Assembly (NCBI GenBank): GCA_938009905.1
Contig: CALLGK010000120.1
Coordinates: forward strand, 1 to 34,658
Length of the DNA stretch: 34,658 nt
Direction of reading: 5' to 3'
DNA from: an uncultured Acidimicrobiales bacterium
Lineage (GTDB): Bacteria > Actinomycetota > Acidimicrobiia > Acidimicrobiales > SZUA-35
Shown here: positions 17,044-25,544 of the stretch, in pieces
How positions within the stretch are numbered: position 1 is the stretch's first letter
How the letters are laid out: each line of letters begins with the position of its first letter
Position numbers and translations under genes: made by a program
The notes under the pieces: generated by a model
Databases searched by the model: none
Told to the model about the DNA's origin: nothing
The model's input: only the letters and a program-made list of their open reading frames with translations

Positions 17044-17842
17044 AGCGGCCCACTCCACCGGATACGTCGATGGAGGTCCCCGTTACGTAGGAGGCCCGTG
17101 GCGACACCAGCATGGCGGCGACAAACGACACCTCGCGGGCAACCCCGAGCCGTCCGAGCGTGATGCCCCGGTCGGCGGCGAGATCGCCCGACCATTCCTC
17201 CCACGAGCGCTGATCATCGTCGGGGCGCTGGTCGTAGCGTCGACGCCACTGTCCCGTGTCGATCAAGCCCAGCAACACGGAGTTCACTCTGATGCCCTCC
17301 GGCGCGAGATCGACCGACAGCGTTTTTGTCAGGTTCAGTAGCCCAGCTCGGGCCGCGCTCGTTGCGGCGAGGCGAGGCTCGGGCTGACGAGCAAGCACGG
17401 CGTTGATGTTCACCACCGCTCCGGCACCACCCGCCGCAAGGTGAGGACGTGCCGCAGTGAGCGGGTTCAACACCCCGTTGAACTTCAGCTCGAATTCAGA
17501 CATCCACTCGTCGGCGGCCGTCTCATCGAACCGCTTCATCAGCGATTGGCCGGCATTGTTCACCAGACCGTCGATGGCGCCGAATCGGTCGACGGTCGCC
17601 TCAATGAACGACGCGACCGCATCGGCGTCGCGTACGTCGCACCCGTGCACGAGCAATCGGTCTGCCGCATCGCCGTGTCCAGAATCCGACAGCGAAGCAG
17701 TCGAGGCGCGAAGTCGATCAAGATCTCGAGCGCACGCCGCAACGCGTGCCCCGGACAACAACAAGTCTTCGACCAGGGCGCGGCCGACCCCCGAGCTACC
17801 GCCCGTGACCACGATGACTCGATTGTGGAGTTGAAGGTCCAT
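17036..17842 (-). CDS. SDR-family protein with non-canonical active site
   Basis: TGGSSGVGRAL cofactor motif and NNAG; the YxxxK position reads ATSAARAGLLNLTK. Confidence 0.9.
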   Translation of the reverse strand: MDLQLHNRVIVVTGGSSGVGRALVEDLLLSGARVAACARDLDRLRASTASLSDSGHGDAADRLLVHGCDVRDADAVASFIEATVDRFGAIDGLVNNAGQSLMKRFDETAADEWMSEFELKFNGVLNPLTAARPHLAAGGAGAVVNINAVLARQPEPRLAATSAARAGLLNLTKTLSVDLAPEGIRVNSVLLGLIDTGQWRRRYDQRPDDDQRSWEEWSGDLAADRGITLGRLGVAREVSFVAAMLVSPRASYVTGTSIDVSGGVGRYV

Positions 17843-17867
17843 ACCCGTTCCCGTTAGCCCGATTTCG

Positions 17868-18629
17868 TCATGGCATCACGAACCCACCGTCAACCACCTG
17901 CGTGGTTCCGGTGACATACGCGGCATCGTCAGACAGCAGGAAGCGGACAACCCCGGCAACGTCAGCGGGCGTCTGCGGTCGAGACAACGCACGGTTGTCG
18001 GCGTACAGCTGATGACGTTCGGCTGGCACACCTTCGGTCGACTCACCCACGACAATGCCCGGCGCAACCGCGTTGACCGTGATGTCGTGCGGGCCAAGCT
18101 CGCGAGCCATGGCACGAGTGAGGGCGATCACACCACCCTTCGATGCGATGTAGTGACTCAGGCGGGGGCTTCCGTAGAGGGCGGCATCGGAGGCGAGGTT
18201 GACGATGCGACCTTGACCGGCATCGATCATCAACGGGGCCACGTGTTTGGCGACCAGCCAGGTACCGGTGAGATTGACGCCCATGAGGCGATCCCAGGTC
18301 TCTCGGTCGAGTTCCCAGAAGTTGGCCCCGCCCACCGCATCAGCCATCGCTGCGTTGTTCACCACACCCCACGGGGCGGCGGTCAGCCCCGAGAAGAACC
18401 CGGCCACGGACGCCTCGTCGGCCACATCGACCACGTGGGAACGCACGTCGAGCCCGGCGGCGGCGAGTTCGGCCGCTGCGTGCTCAACCCGCTCTCCATC
18501 TACATCGAGGGCGTGAACGACCGCACCGGCCTCCGCGATTGCCTTGGCCATCGCTCGGCCAAGACCTCGACCAGCGCCCGTGATGACGACCGTGCGACCC
18601 GCGAGCGTCTGCGCAGATGCGTCGGTCAC
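17868..18629 (-). CDS. SDR-family oxidoreductase
   Basis: TGAGRGLGRAMAKA; NNAA; HYIASKGGVIALTRAMARELGPHDITVNAVAPG (YxxxK intact). Confidence 0.93.
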   Translation of the reverse strand: MTDASAQTLAGRTVVITGAGRGLGRAMAKAIAEAGAVVHALDVDGERVEHAAAELAAAGLDVRSHVVDVADEASVAGFFSGLTAAPWGVVNNAAMADAVGGANFWELDRETWDRLMGVNLTGTWLVAKHVAPLMIDAGQGRIVNLASDAALYGSPRLSHYIASKGGVIALTRAMARELGPHDITVNAVAPGIVVGESTEGVPAERHQLYADNRALSRPQTPADVAGVVRFLLSDDAAYVTGTTQVVDGGFVMP

Positions 18630-18635
18630 CGATCG

Positions 18636-19142
18636 TCAGTCACGACTGACGCCGTACATCGGCGACGTCTCGGGGTAGGTCGGCAGCTGCGGCTTCCCGA
18701 CGCCGAGCATCACGCAGAAGATCGCATGGCCATCGCCGACGTTCTTGAGGCTGCGGGGCACACCGGGCGGCACGCACATGAAGTCGCGGTAGCCGAGCAC
18801 ACGAGCGGCCGACTTCGTGCCGTCTTCCACGTCGTGGATTCGTAGCTCGACCTCACCCTCGATCACAAAGAAGGCTTCTTCGACATCGTGATGCGTGTGT
18901 TCAGGGCCCTCGCCACCCGGCGGCAGAAACATGTTCGAGAAGGTGAAGTTCTCGGCTTGGATGATGTTGCCGTCTGCCTCGTGTCGACCGGTGCCGCCAG
19001 ATCCCATGTAGCGCATCTGGGCTCGCCCAAACTGTTCGCCGGGCTTCTTCTGCCAAGCGAGGGTGTCCCAATCCTGCTCTCGGCTGTCCTTTGTGGCCAG
19101 GAACGAATCGACCTGAGCCTCGAGTTCATCCTGCGTTGCCAT
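18636..19142 (-). CDS. Cupin-domain protein
   Basis: GPEHTHHDVEEAFFVIEGEVELRIHD...VPPGVPRSLKNVGDGHAIFCVMLG. Confidence 0.9.
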   Translation of the reverse strand: MATQDELEAQVDSFLATKDSREQDWDTLAWQKKPGEQFGRAQMRYMGSGGTGRHEADGNIIQAENFTFSNMFLPPGGEGPEHTHHDVEEAFFVIEGEVELRIHDVEDGTKSAARVLGYRDFMCVPPGVPRSLKNVGDGHAIFCVMLGVGKPQLPTYPETSPMYGVSRD

Positions 19143-19155
19143 GGGGTTCCTCTCG

Positions 19156-19989
19156 TCAGACGTCGTGGGTTGCGGCGAAGAAATCGCCGACCGCTCGATT
19201 GAACGCAGCGGGTTGCTCACGGTTCGCGAGGTGACCGGCGTTTGGGATAGTGACCAGGCTGGCGTTCGGAACCAGGGCCGTCAAAACCTCGGCCTCGCTT
19301 GGCGGGCACACAATGTCGGCTTCGCCGACAACAACGAGGGTTGGCACCTCGATCGTTGGCAGAAGATCGGTGTGGTTGGTGTCAGCCATTGCTGCGGCGG
19401 CCTGGCCGTAGCCGGGCAACCGAATGGCCGCGGCCATCTCCAACGCAACCGCGGCCACAAGATCAGCCGGAGCATCCTGAGACACGAGCCGGGGAGCTCT
19501 CGAGGCCGCGAACGCCTCGTTCCCCTGCGCCGTGAGGGCGTCACCCCGACCCCGCATGACCTCTGCTTTCGATGGATCGACGCCCGAGCCTCGACTGGTG
19601 TCAGCGAGCACGAGCCGACGCACCCGAGCTGGGTGTGTCGCCGCGAGCCGAGCCGCGATCACACCGCCCCACGACACACCAACGAGATCGACCTGCCGGG
19701 CCTCGACCGCATCGAGCATCGCAATCACGTGATCGACGTAGCCGGTGAGCGAGTCGATGTCGGGCACATCGTCTGAGTCGGCGTAGCCGGGAGCGTCCGG
19801 CGCAAGGCACCAGCGCCGCCCGCCTGCATCTGATGCAAAGTGCCGTAGCTGCGCATCGAACGCGACCCGAGACGACCCGATGCCGTGCAGCAGCACGACG
19901 GGAAGTCCGGGTTGACCAATGGGTGGCAACACCGCCTCGCTGACGGCCAACGGTCCGATCCGTCGAAACCCGATTGGGTTCAAGGTCAT
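19156..19989 (-). CDS. Alpha/beta hydrolase
   Basis: VVLLHGIGSSRVAFDAQL; nucleophile elbow VGVSWGGVIAARLA; NAGHLANREQPAAFN. Confidence 0.9.
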   Translation of the reverse strand: MTLNPIGFRRIGPLAVSEAVLPPIGQPGLPVVLLHGIGSSRVAFDAQLRHFASDAGGRRWCLAPDAPGYADSDDVPDIDSLTGYVDHVIAMLDAVEARQVDLVGVSWGGVIAARLAATHPARVRRLVLADTSRGSGVDPSKAEVMRGRGDALTAQGNEAFAASRAPRLVSQDAPADLVAAVALEMAAAIRLPGYGQAAAAMADTNHTDLLPTIEVPTLVVVGEADIVCPPSEAEVLTALVPNASLVTIPNAGHLANREQPAAFNRAVGDFFAATHDV

Positions 19990-20966
19990 GCTGAGTTCGG
20001 CGGGGAAGGCGTCCAACGAGGCGGATGGCAGTTCGGGTCGGGACTTCCCGCGCCGGCGGCCCGAAACTCTGCAGACGGTGGGCCGGCCAGGTGCCACAGA
20101 TCAGACTGGGACGGAATGCGTCGCCAAACTCGCGGGATCCACCCCGGTTCATTGATCTGTTGCACATCGGCGGTCAGTTCAGGGACGAACCCCGCAGGGT
20201 CGCCGTAATAGGCAAAGGCATTGTTCCCTGGTCCGTGGCGACCGATACCCCACAGGGGTTCGACACCAGCCGACTTCATGCGTCCCACCGACTGGAGGAA
20301 GTGGTCGACAGAGTCCAGCTCGTAGGCAACGTGGTTGACCGATGCGTGCGCCGCCTGATTGAAGGCGATGGTGTGGTGATCGGTCCCGTTCCGCAGGAAC
20401 ACCATCTGATGTTCTGACCAGTCGGACACGGCGAACCCGAGCACATCGACGTAGAAGCCGCAGAGCAGATCGATGTCGACCGTGTTGAGCACGACGTGGG
20501 TGATGGCGAGTGGCAGAGGAGCTCCTGGCGGAACCGGATCAGCCGTCTCCATCTCGGTGACGACCCGCAGCACTCGACCCTCCGGGTCAGCTGCGTCGAA
20601 CCCGTAGCCACCGCCGAGTTCATCGAGCGATGCGGGCTCACTGCGGATCTCGACACCAGCCGAAGACCAACGGGCATGGAGGGCATCGACCGCTCCACGC
20701 GACGAGGCCCCGAACGCAATGTGGCCCAGCCCAACATGATCACCAGCCAAGAACCGAACAATGTGGTGGGGAGCGTGGGTGAGCGATCCTCGCCCCCGAA
20801 AGGCGATCGACGAGTCTGGTTCGCCAGTGTCAACGGGTGTGAGGCCCCAGTGGGAGTAGAACTCGCCGACCTCAGCAAGTGGCGTCGTGGTGGTGAGCGC
20901 AACGTGCTGGATGCGCCCGAGTCGTGGCTCGCTTCCCGCACCCCCGACCGGCAAGACCGAGCTCAT
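19986..20966 (-). CDS. Extradiol-type (VOC superfamily) dioxygenase
   Basis: Two VOC modules; putative metal ligands in ITHVVLNT, VNHVAYEL and GFVPELTAD; 4-bp overlaps with both neighbours. Confidence 0.85.
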   Translation of the reverse strand: MSSVLPVGGAGSEPRLGRIQHVALTTTTPLAEVGEFYSHWGLTPVDTGEPDSSIAFRGRGSLTHAPHHIVRFLAGDHVGLGHIAFGASSRGAVDALHARWSSAGVEIRSEPASLDELGGGYGFDAADPEGRVLRVVTEMETADPVPPGAPLPLAITHVVLNTVDIDLLCGFYVDVLGFAVSDWSEHQMVFLRNGTDHHTIAFNQAAHASVNHVAYELDSVDHFLQSVGRMKSAGVEPLWGIGRHGPGNNAFAYYGDPAGFVPELTADVQQINEPGWIPRVWRRIPSQSDLWHLAGPPSAEFRAAGAGSPDPNCHPPRWTPSPPNSA

Positions 20967-23314
20967 CGTGAAACCTCCGAGTCGCGAAGCATGTCGAGGA
21001 TGCGGCCCGGTGACAGCGGTCCAGACAACACCGACACGCCTTCGGGGCGAAGGGCATCTTCAACCGCGTTGGCGATCGCCGCCGGCGGACCAACGGCGCC
21101 GCCCTCGCCCAAGCCCTTGACTCCGAGCGGATTGGTGGGGCTTGGGCACACGATCTCATCCATTCTGATCTCGGGCACCATCTCGCTGATGGGCATGAGG
21201 TAGTCGGAGAATGTCGAGGTGATCGGCTGACCATTCTCGTCGTAGCGCAGATGTTCGCTCATGATTCCGCCGATGCCTTGCCCCACGCCACCGATCACCT
21301 GGGCGTCGGCAACGACTGGGTTCACGATCGTGCCGGCTTCGTGCACAACGACGTAGTCGAGGATCTCAACCCGGCCCGTTGCGGTGTCGACCTCGACGGT
21401 GACGGCGTGGGCCCCACTGGCGGTCGCGTAATTCGGCGGCTGAAAGTACGACGTCTCGCCGAGCCCATCGCTGCCGGAGCCACCCGCCAGCTTCGGCACG
21501 GAGCGAATCAGGTCGGCCAGAGTCAGCTCTACAGACGGCGTGCCCGTCACCGAGATGATCCCCTGCTCAATCGTGAGGTCTGCTGCGTTGGCTTCGAGCA
21601 CGCCGGCCGCGGCCTCAAGAATTCGTTGGCGAACGAGCTCGCCTGCTTGTGCGGTTGCGTTGCCTGCCGTTACAAGCGCTCGACTAGCGATGGTGCCAAC
21701 CCCATAGGGAATCGAGGCCGTGTCGCCTGCGAGCACATCGATGTCATCAAAGGCGACACCCATCGTGTCGGCCAAGATCTGTGCGAACACCGTGCGATGC
21801 CCTTGCCCCTGTGACGGTGCTCCTGTGTAGAGCCGCACTCGACCGGACGGCATCACTTCGACCCTGGCCCCTTCGAACGGGCCGAGCCCTGTCATCTCGA
21901 GGTAGAGGGCGAACCCAACGCCGATGCGACGATCGGGCTCGGCGGCCTGGCGGGCCCGCACGGCGGGAACATCGATCATCTCGACGGCTCGGTCAAGCAT
22001 CGCCGGGTAGTCGCCGGAGTCGTATTCTTGCGGCACGCCGCGCCGGTCGAGCAATCCCGTTTCGTACGGCATTTGCTCTGAGGTGATCAGATTGCGACGG
22101 CGAAGCTCTGATGGCTCGATGCCAAGCTCAACGGCGAGGCGATCCATGGCCCGTTCCATGGCAAAGGTCGCCTCTGGTCGTCCGGCGCCGCGGTAGGGCG
22201 ATGTGAAGGTGGTGTTGGTGAGCACCCCCGTTGCTTCGAGATCTGCATTCGCCACTTGATACGGCCCAATGAGGTGGCAGAGGGCGTTGTATGGCACCAC
22301 AAGGCCAACCATGTTGCGGGCGCCGAGGTTCACGACGATGTGATCCTTGACCGCCACAAGCGTGCCATCGGCATCGGCGCCAAGGGTGATGTGGTGCACC
22401 TGCTCACGAGCATGGGCGTCTGCGGTCAGGTTCTCGAAACGATCGGCGATCCACCGGACAGGCCGGCCCAGGTCGTGCGCTGCAAAGGGCACGAGCAGCT
22501 CCTCAACAACGAGGATGCCCTTCTGCCCGAAGCCTCCACCGACGTCGACGGACTGCACCCGCACGTCGTCGACCGGCAGACCAATGGCTCCAGCGACATG
22601 GTCGCGGACTCGGTGGGGAGTCTGGGTAGTCGACCAAATCGTCAAGCTGCCGGTGAACGGATCTTGTTGGGCAACAAGGCCTCGGGTCTCGATCGGAGCG
22701 CACACGTACCGCTGGGTCGAGAACGTTTCGGTGATCACTGCGGCAGCTGAGGCGAGCGCAGCGTCGGTATCGCCCTTGCCGTGGCGGACATGCACGCCGA
22801 TGTTGTCGTCTTCGCCAAGAAGCACGAGTGGAGCGTCCTCGGCCAGCGCCGCTTCGACATCGATCACCGCAGGAAGCAGCTCGTACGCGACATCAATGAC
22901 TTCGATCGCGTCCTCAGCGAGATAGCGCGTCTCGGCAACGACCATCGCGACGGGTTGCCCCACGTAGTTCACTTCATCGGTGGCCAGAATCGGGGCCGGC
23001 TGCAGCTTGTTGATGGGATCGAGCGCGGCGATGCCCGGAGGCACCCGGAGTTCCTCGGCGTTGAGCAACGGCTTGATGCGATCAACGACTGATGCCCCGT
23101 CGTAGACGGCGATCACGCCAGGCATCGCCTTCGCGGCGGAGATGTCGATCGACGTGATGCGAGCGTGAGCCTCGGTGGATCGGAGGAAGGCAACCTCGAG
23201 GGCGTCTGGAACATGAAGATCGTCGGTGTAGCGGCCAGCGCCACGCAGGAGCCGATCATCTTCGACTCGGGGAACGGATTGGCCAATGAGCCAGTCGGTT
23301 GGTTCCGTGCTCAT
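20963..23314 (-). CDS. Molybdopterin-binding large subunit, xanthine dehydrogenase / form II CoxL family
   Basis: IGQSVPRVEDDRLLRGAGRYTDDL; VQSVDVGGGFGQKG; active-site loop PYRGAGRPEATFAMERAMD (form II-like, not AYxCSFR). Confidence 0.94.
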   Translation of the reverse strand: MSTEPTDWLIGQSVPRVEDDRLLRGAGRYTDDLHVPDALEVAFLRSTEAHARITSIDISAAKAMPGVIAVYDGASVVDRIKPLLNAEELRVPPGIAALDPINKLQPAPILATDEVNYVGQPVAMVVAETRYLAEDAIEVIDVAYELLPAVIDVEAALAEDAPLVLLGEDDNIGVHVRHGKGDTDAALASAAAVITETFSTQRYVCAPIETRGLVAQQDPFTGSLTIWSTTQTPHRVRDHVAGAIGLPVDDVRVQSVDVGGGFGQKGILVVEELLVPFAAHDLGRPVRWIADRFENLTADAHAREQVHHITLGADADGTLVAVKDHIVVNLGARNMVGLVVPYNALCHLIGPYQVANADLEATGVLTNTTFTSPYRGAGRPEATFAMERAMDRLAVELGIEPSELRRRNLITSEQMPYETGLLDRRGVPQEYDSGDYPAMLDRAVEMIDVPAVRARQAAEPDRRIGVGFALYLEMTGLGPFEGARVEVMPSGRVRLYTGAPSQGQGHRTVFAQILADTMGVAFDDIDVLAGDTASIPYGVGTIASRALVTAGNATAQAGELVRQRILEAAAGVLEANAADLTIEQGIISVTGTPSVELTLADLIRSVPKLAGGSGSDGLGETSYFQPPNYATASGAHAVTVEVDTATGRVEILDYVVVHEAGTIVNPVVADAQVIGGVGQGIGGIMSEHLRYDENGQPITSTFSDYLMPISEMVPEIRMDEIVCPSPTNPLGVKGLGEGGAVGPPAAIANAVEDALRPEGVSVLSGPLSPGRILDMLRDSEVSR

Positions 23315-23883
23315 TCGCTCACCTCACCGGACGTCGAGTCGAGCGAGACGGGGACATCAACCGGCAGGCCGAGCGCCTGGCGAGCCGCCTTGCGGATGTT
23401 CACGTATCCGGTGCACCGGCAGTACGAACTGTCGACACAGTCTTGAACCTCGGCCTCGGTTGGTGCCTGACCGGTCGCTTGCGTTTGCTCCTTGAGCGAG
23501 GTCACCGACATCACAAACCCTGGCGTGCAGAAGCCGCATTGCAGCCCGTGCTGATCGGCGAACGCCTGCTGAACGGCGGTCAGCTCGTCATCAGGACCCG
23601 CCAACCCTTCGATCGTGCGGATGTCGCGGCCGTCTACCTGGGCGGCCAGCAACAGGCACGACCTGACCGGTTGCCCGTCGAGTTGAATCGTGCACGCACC
23701 ACATGCTCCCTGCTCACAACCGACGTGGGTTCCCGTGAGGCGAAGGCGGTGGCGAAGAAAGTCGGTGAGCAGCAGACGTGACTCGACCTCTGCCGTGACC
23801 GCTTCACCGTTGACCGTGAACGTGATTGTGTGCCGGGCCGTTGGTTCTGCAGCCGGTGGCCCAGATGGATCGAGGTTGCTCAC
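23311..23883 (-). CDS. 2Fe-2S small subunit (CoxS-like)
   Basis: GCEQGACGACTIQLDGQPVRSCLLLA and CGFCTPGFVMS...CRCTGYVNI: two plant/XDH-type Fe-S motifs. Confidence 0.95.
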   Translation of the reverse strand: MSNLDPSGPPAAEPTARHTITFTVNGEAVTAEVESRLLLTDFLRHRLRLTGTHVGCEQGACGACTIQLDGQPVRSCLLLAAQVDGRDIRTIEGLAGPDDELTAVQQAFADQHGLQCGFCTPGFVMSVTSLKEQTQATGQAPTEAEVQDCVDSSYCRCTGYVNIRKAARQALGLPVDVPVSLDSTSGEVSE

Positions 23884-24755
23884 GTCGTGCCTCCTCTGGC
23901 CTCAGCCATCGTCCATGCCTCCGCCACCGACTCGGTGGCGAGGAGCGTTGCGAACTGTCGACGAGCATCAGCAGAGGCGTGCACGTCATCGTTGGGATCG
24001 ATGGACGCATCGAGTTGTGCAAGCACGGCCTCGGTGAGCGTCGGTGTCGAAGCCCCGTTGATTGCCGCTTCGACCACTGCCGAGCGCTGCGCACCGGGCC
24101 CAAGTCCAAAGAGAACAACGACCGCATCGCTGGCGACTCCGCCCTCGACAACCAAGCGTGTCACCACCCCAGCCGTCGCAAAGTCGCCGGTTCTGGTGGC
24201 GAACTCACGAATGGCCCAGCCGGTTCCGGGTCCGAGCGTCGGGAAGTGGGCACTCGTGATGAGCTCACCCGGGTCGAGCGACGTCATGAAGGGACCGGCA
24301 AACAGATCCTCGATCGCGACAACTCGTTGACCGCTCGGCCCTGCGACGGTGACCGATGCGTCGAGCGCCATCGCAACTGCTGGCAACTCGGCCAGCGGAT
24401 CGTTGTGCGCAAGGCTGCCGCAGAGTGTCCCCCGATTTCGGATCTGGGGATGGCCGATGAGCCCAATGCCTTCAGCCAGAAGTGGCCAGCCGCCGACGAC
24501 ATCTGCGTTGCCTGCCACCTCGGCCTGCGAAACGGCGGCCCCTACCGTGAGACCGGCGCCGTCAACGGTGATCGTGTTGAGCGACTCAATCCGGCCAATG
24601 TCGACCACGAGTTCTGGCGACGCAAGACGAAGGTTGAGCAGCGGCATGAGCGACTGGCCCCCGGCGATGACCCTGGCATCGGCATCACCGTTCAGGAGTT
24701 CGACCGCATGGTCAACCGTCGCCGCTGCCACGTAGTCGAAGGGTGGCGGCTTCAT
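23880..24755 (-). CDS. FAD-binding medium subunit (CoxM-like)
   Basis: FDYVAAATVDHAVELLNGDADARVIAGGQSLMPLLNLRLASPELVVDI; RNRGTLCGSLAHNDPLAELPAVAMAL. Confidence 0.95.
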   Translation of the reverse strand: MKPPPFDYVAAATVDHAVELLNGDADARVIAGGQSLMPLLNLRLASPELVVDIGRIESLNTITVDGAGLTVGAAVSQAEVAGNADVVGGWPLLAEGIGLIGHPQIRNRGTLCGSLAHNDPLAELPAVAMALDASVTVAGPSGQRVVAIEDLFAGPFMTSLDPGELITSAHFPTLGPGTGWAIREFATRTGDFATAGVVTRLVVEGGVASDAVVVLFGLGPGAQRSAVVEAAINGASTPTLTEAVLAQLDASIDPNDDVHASADARRQFATLLATESVAEAWTMAEARGGTT

Positions 24756-24809
24756 GAGGCCACGCTATGTCTCCGCCGTTCAGAGCACCAAAGAGCGTGG
24801 CGGCGACCG

Positions 24810-25544
24810 TTACGGCGCAACCTCATTGATGAGACTGGCAACCCAGTCGGGCTGTTCGACCTGCACCGAATGTCCCCCGCCCGCCGCCATCCTGGGATTG
24901 TCGACGTAGGCCGAGATCTCGTCACGACTCACCATGGGATCGTCGCTGCCCGCGCCCAGAATCACCGTCGCACCGGTTGGCGACACGTTTGAGAGTTGGG
25001 CGCCAGACATGAGGGCCGCCATGTCGACCGGGTTCTGGGCGAACGTGGCCGGATCCTGCGCCAAGCGCCAGCCTTCCTCGGTTTCGACCACCGAGTGCTC
25101 CACCGCCGGGTGATCAGCATCGACAAGGCCATCTAGGCCAGCCACTCGCAGGAACCGCGTGACGGCTTCGTCTCGGGACTCGAAAAAGCGAACGCCACGC
25201 CCGGCCATCTTGGCCATGCCAGCCACGTCGTCGCTGGTCCAGGTCATCTTGATGCCGATGCCGATGACGGCCCGCACGCTCGGCCGGTAGAACCCAGACG
25301 CTAAGCAGAGCGCCACCACTCCCCCGAGTGAGTGGCCAACAACCACGGCGTCTTCACCCGAATCGCATTGCGCTGAGACGGCCGCGGCCAATCCGCCCAA
25401 GCTGTAGTCGCCAGACCATGCCGACTGCCCGTGGCCGGCCAAGTCAATGGCTCGCACATCACCGGGCCAATCGAGTTGTCGTTCGACGTCGGCCCAGACC
25501 CCAGAGGTCGCGCCCATGCCATGCAGGAGTAACAGCGTGGTCAT
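24810..25544 (-). CDS. Alpha/beta hydrolase
   Basis: LLLLHGMGATSGVWADV; VVGHSLGGVVALCLA; terminal GGHSVQVEQP. Confidence 0.9.
   Translation of the reverse strand: MTTLLLLHGMGATSGVWADVERQLDWPGDVRAIDLAGHGQSAWSGDYSLGGLAAAVSAQCDSGEDAVVVGHSLGGVVALCLASGFYRPSVRAVIGIGIKMTWTSDDVAGMAKMAGRGVRFFESRDEAVTRFLRVAGLDGLVDADHPAVEHSVVETEEGWRLAQDPATFAQNPVDMAALMSGAQLSNVSPTGATVILGAGSDDPMVSRDEISAYVDNPRMAAGGGHSVQVEQPDWVASLINEVAP

Noticed and set aside
20963-24755. Aerobic CO dehydrogenase (coxMSL) operon
   Set aside because: Active-site loop is PYRGAGRPE, not AYxCSFR, and the cluster context is catabolic; not called as CO oxidation.
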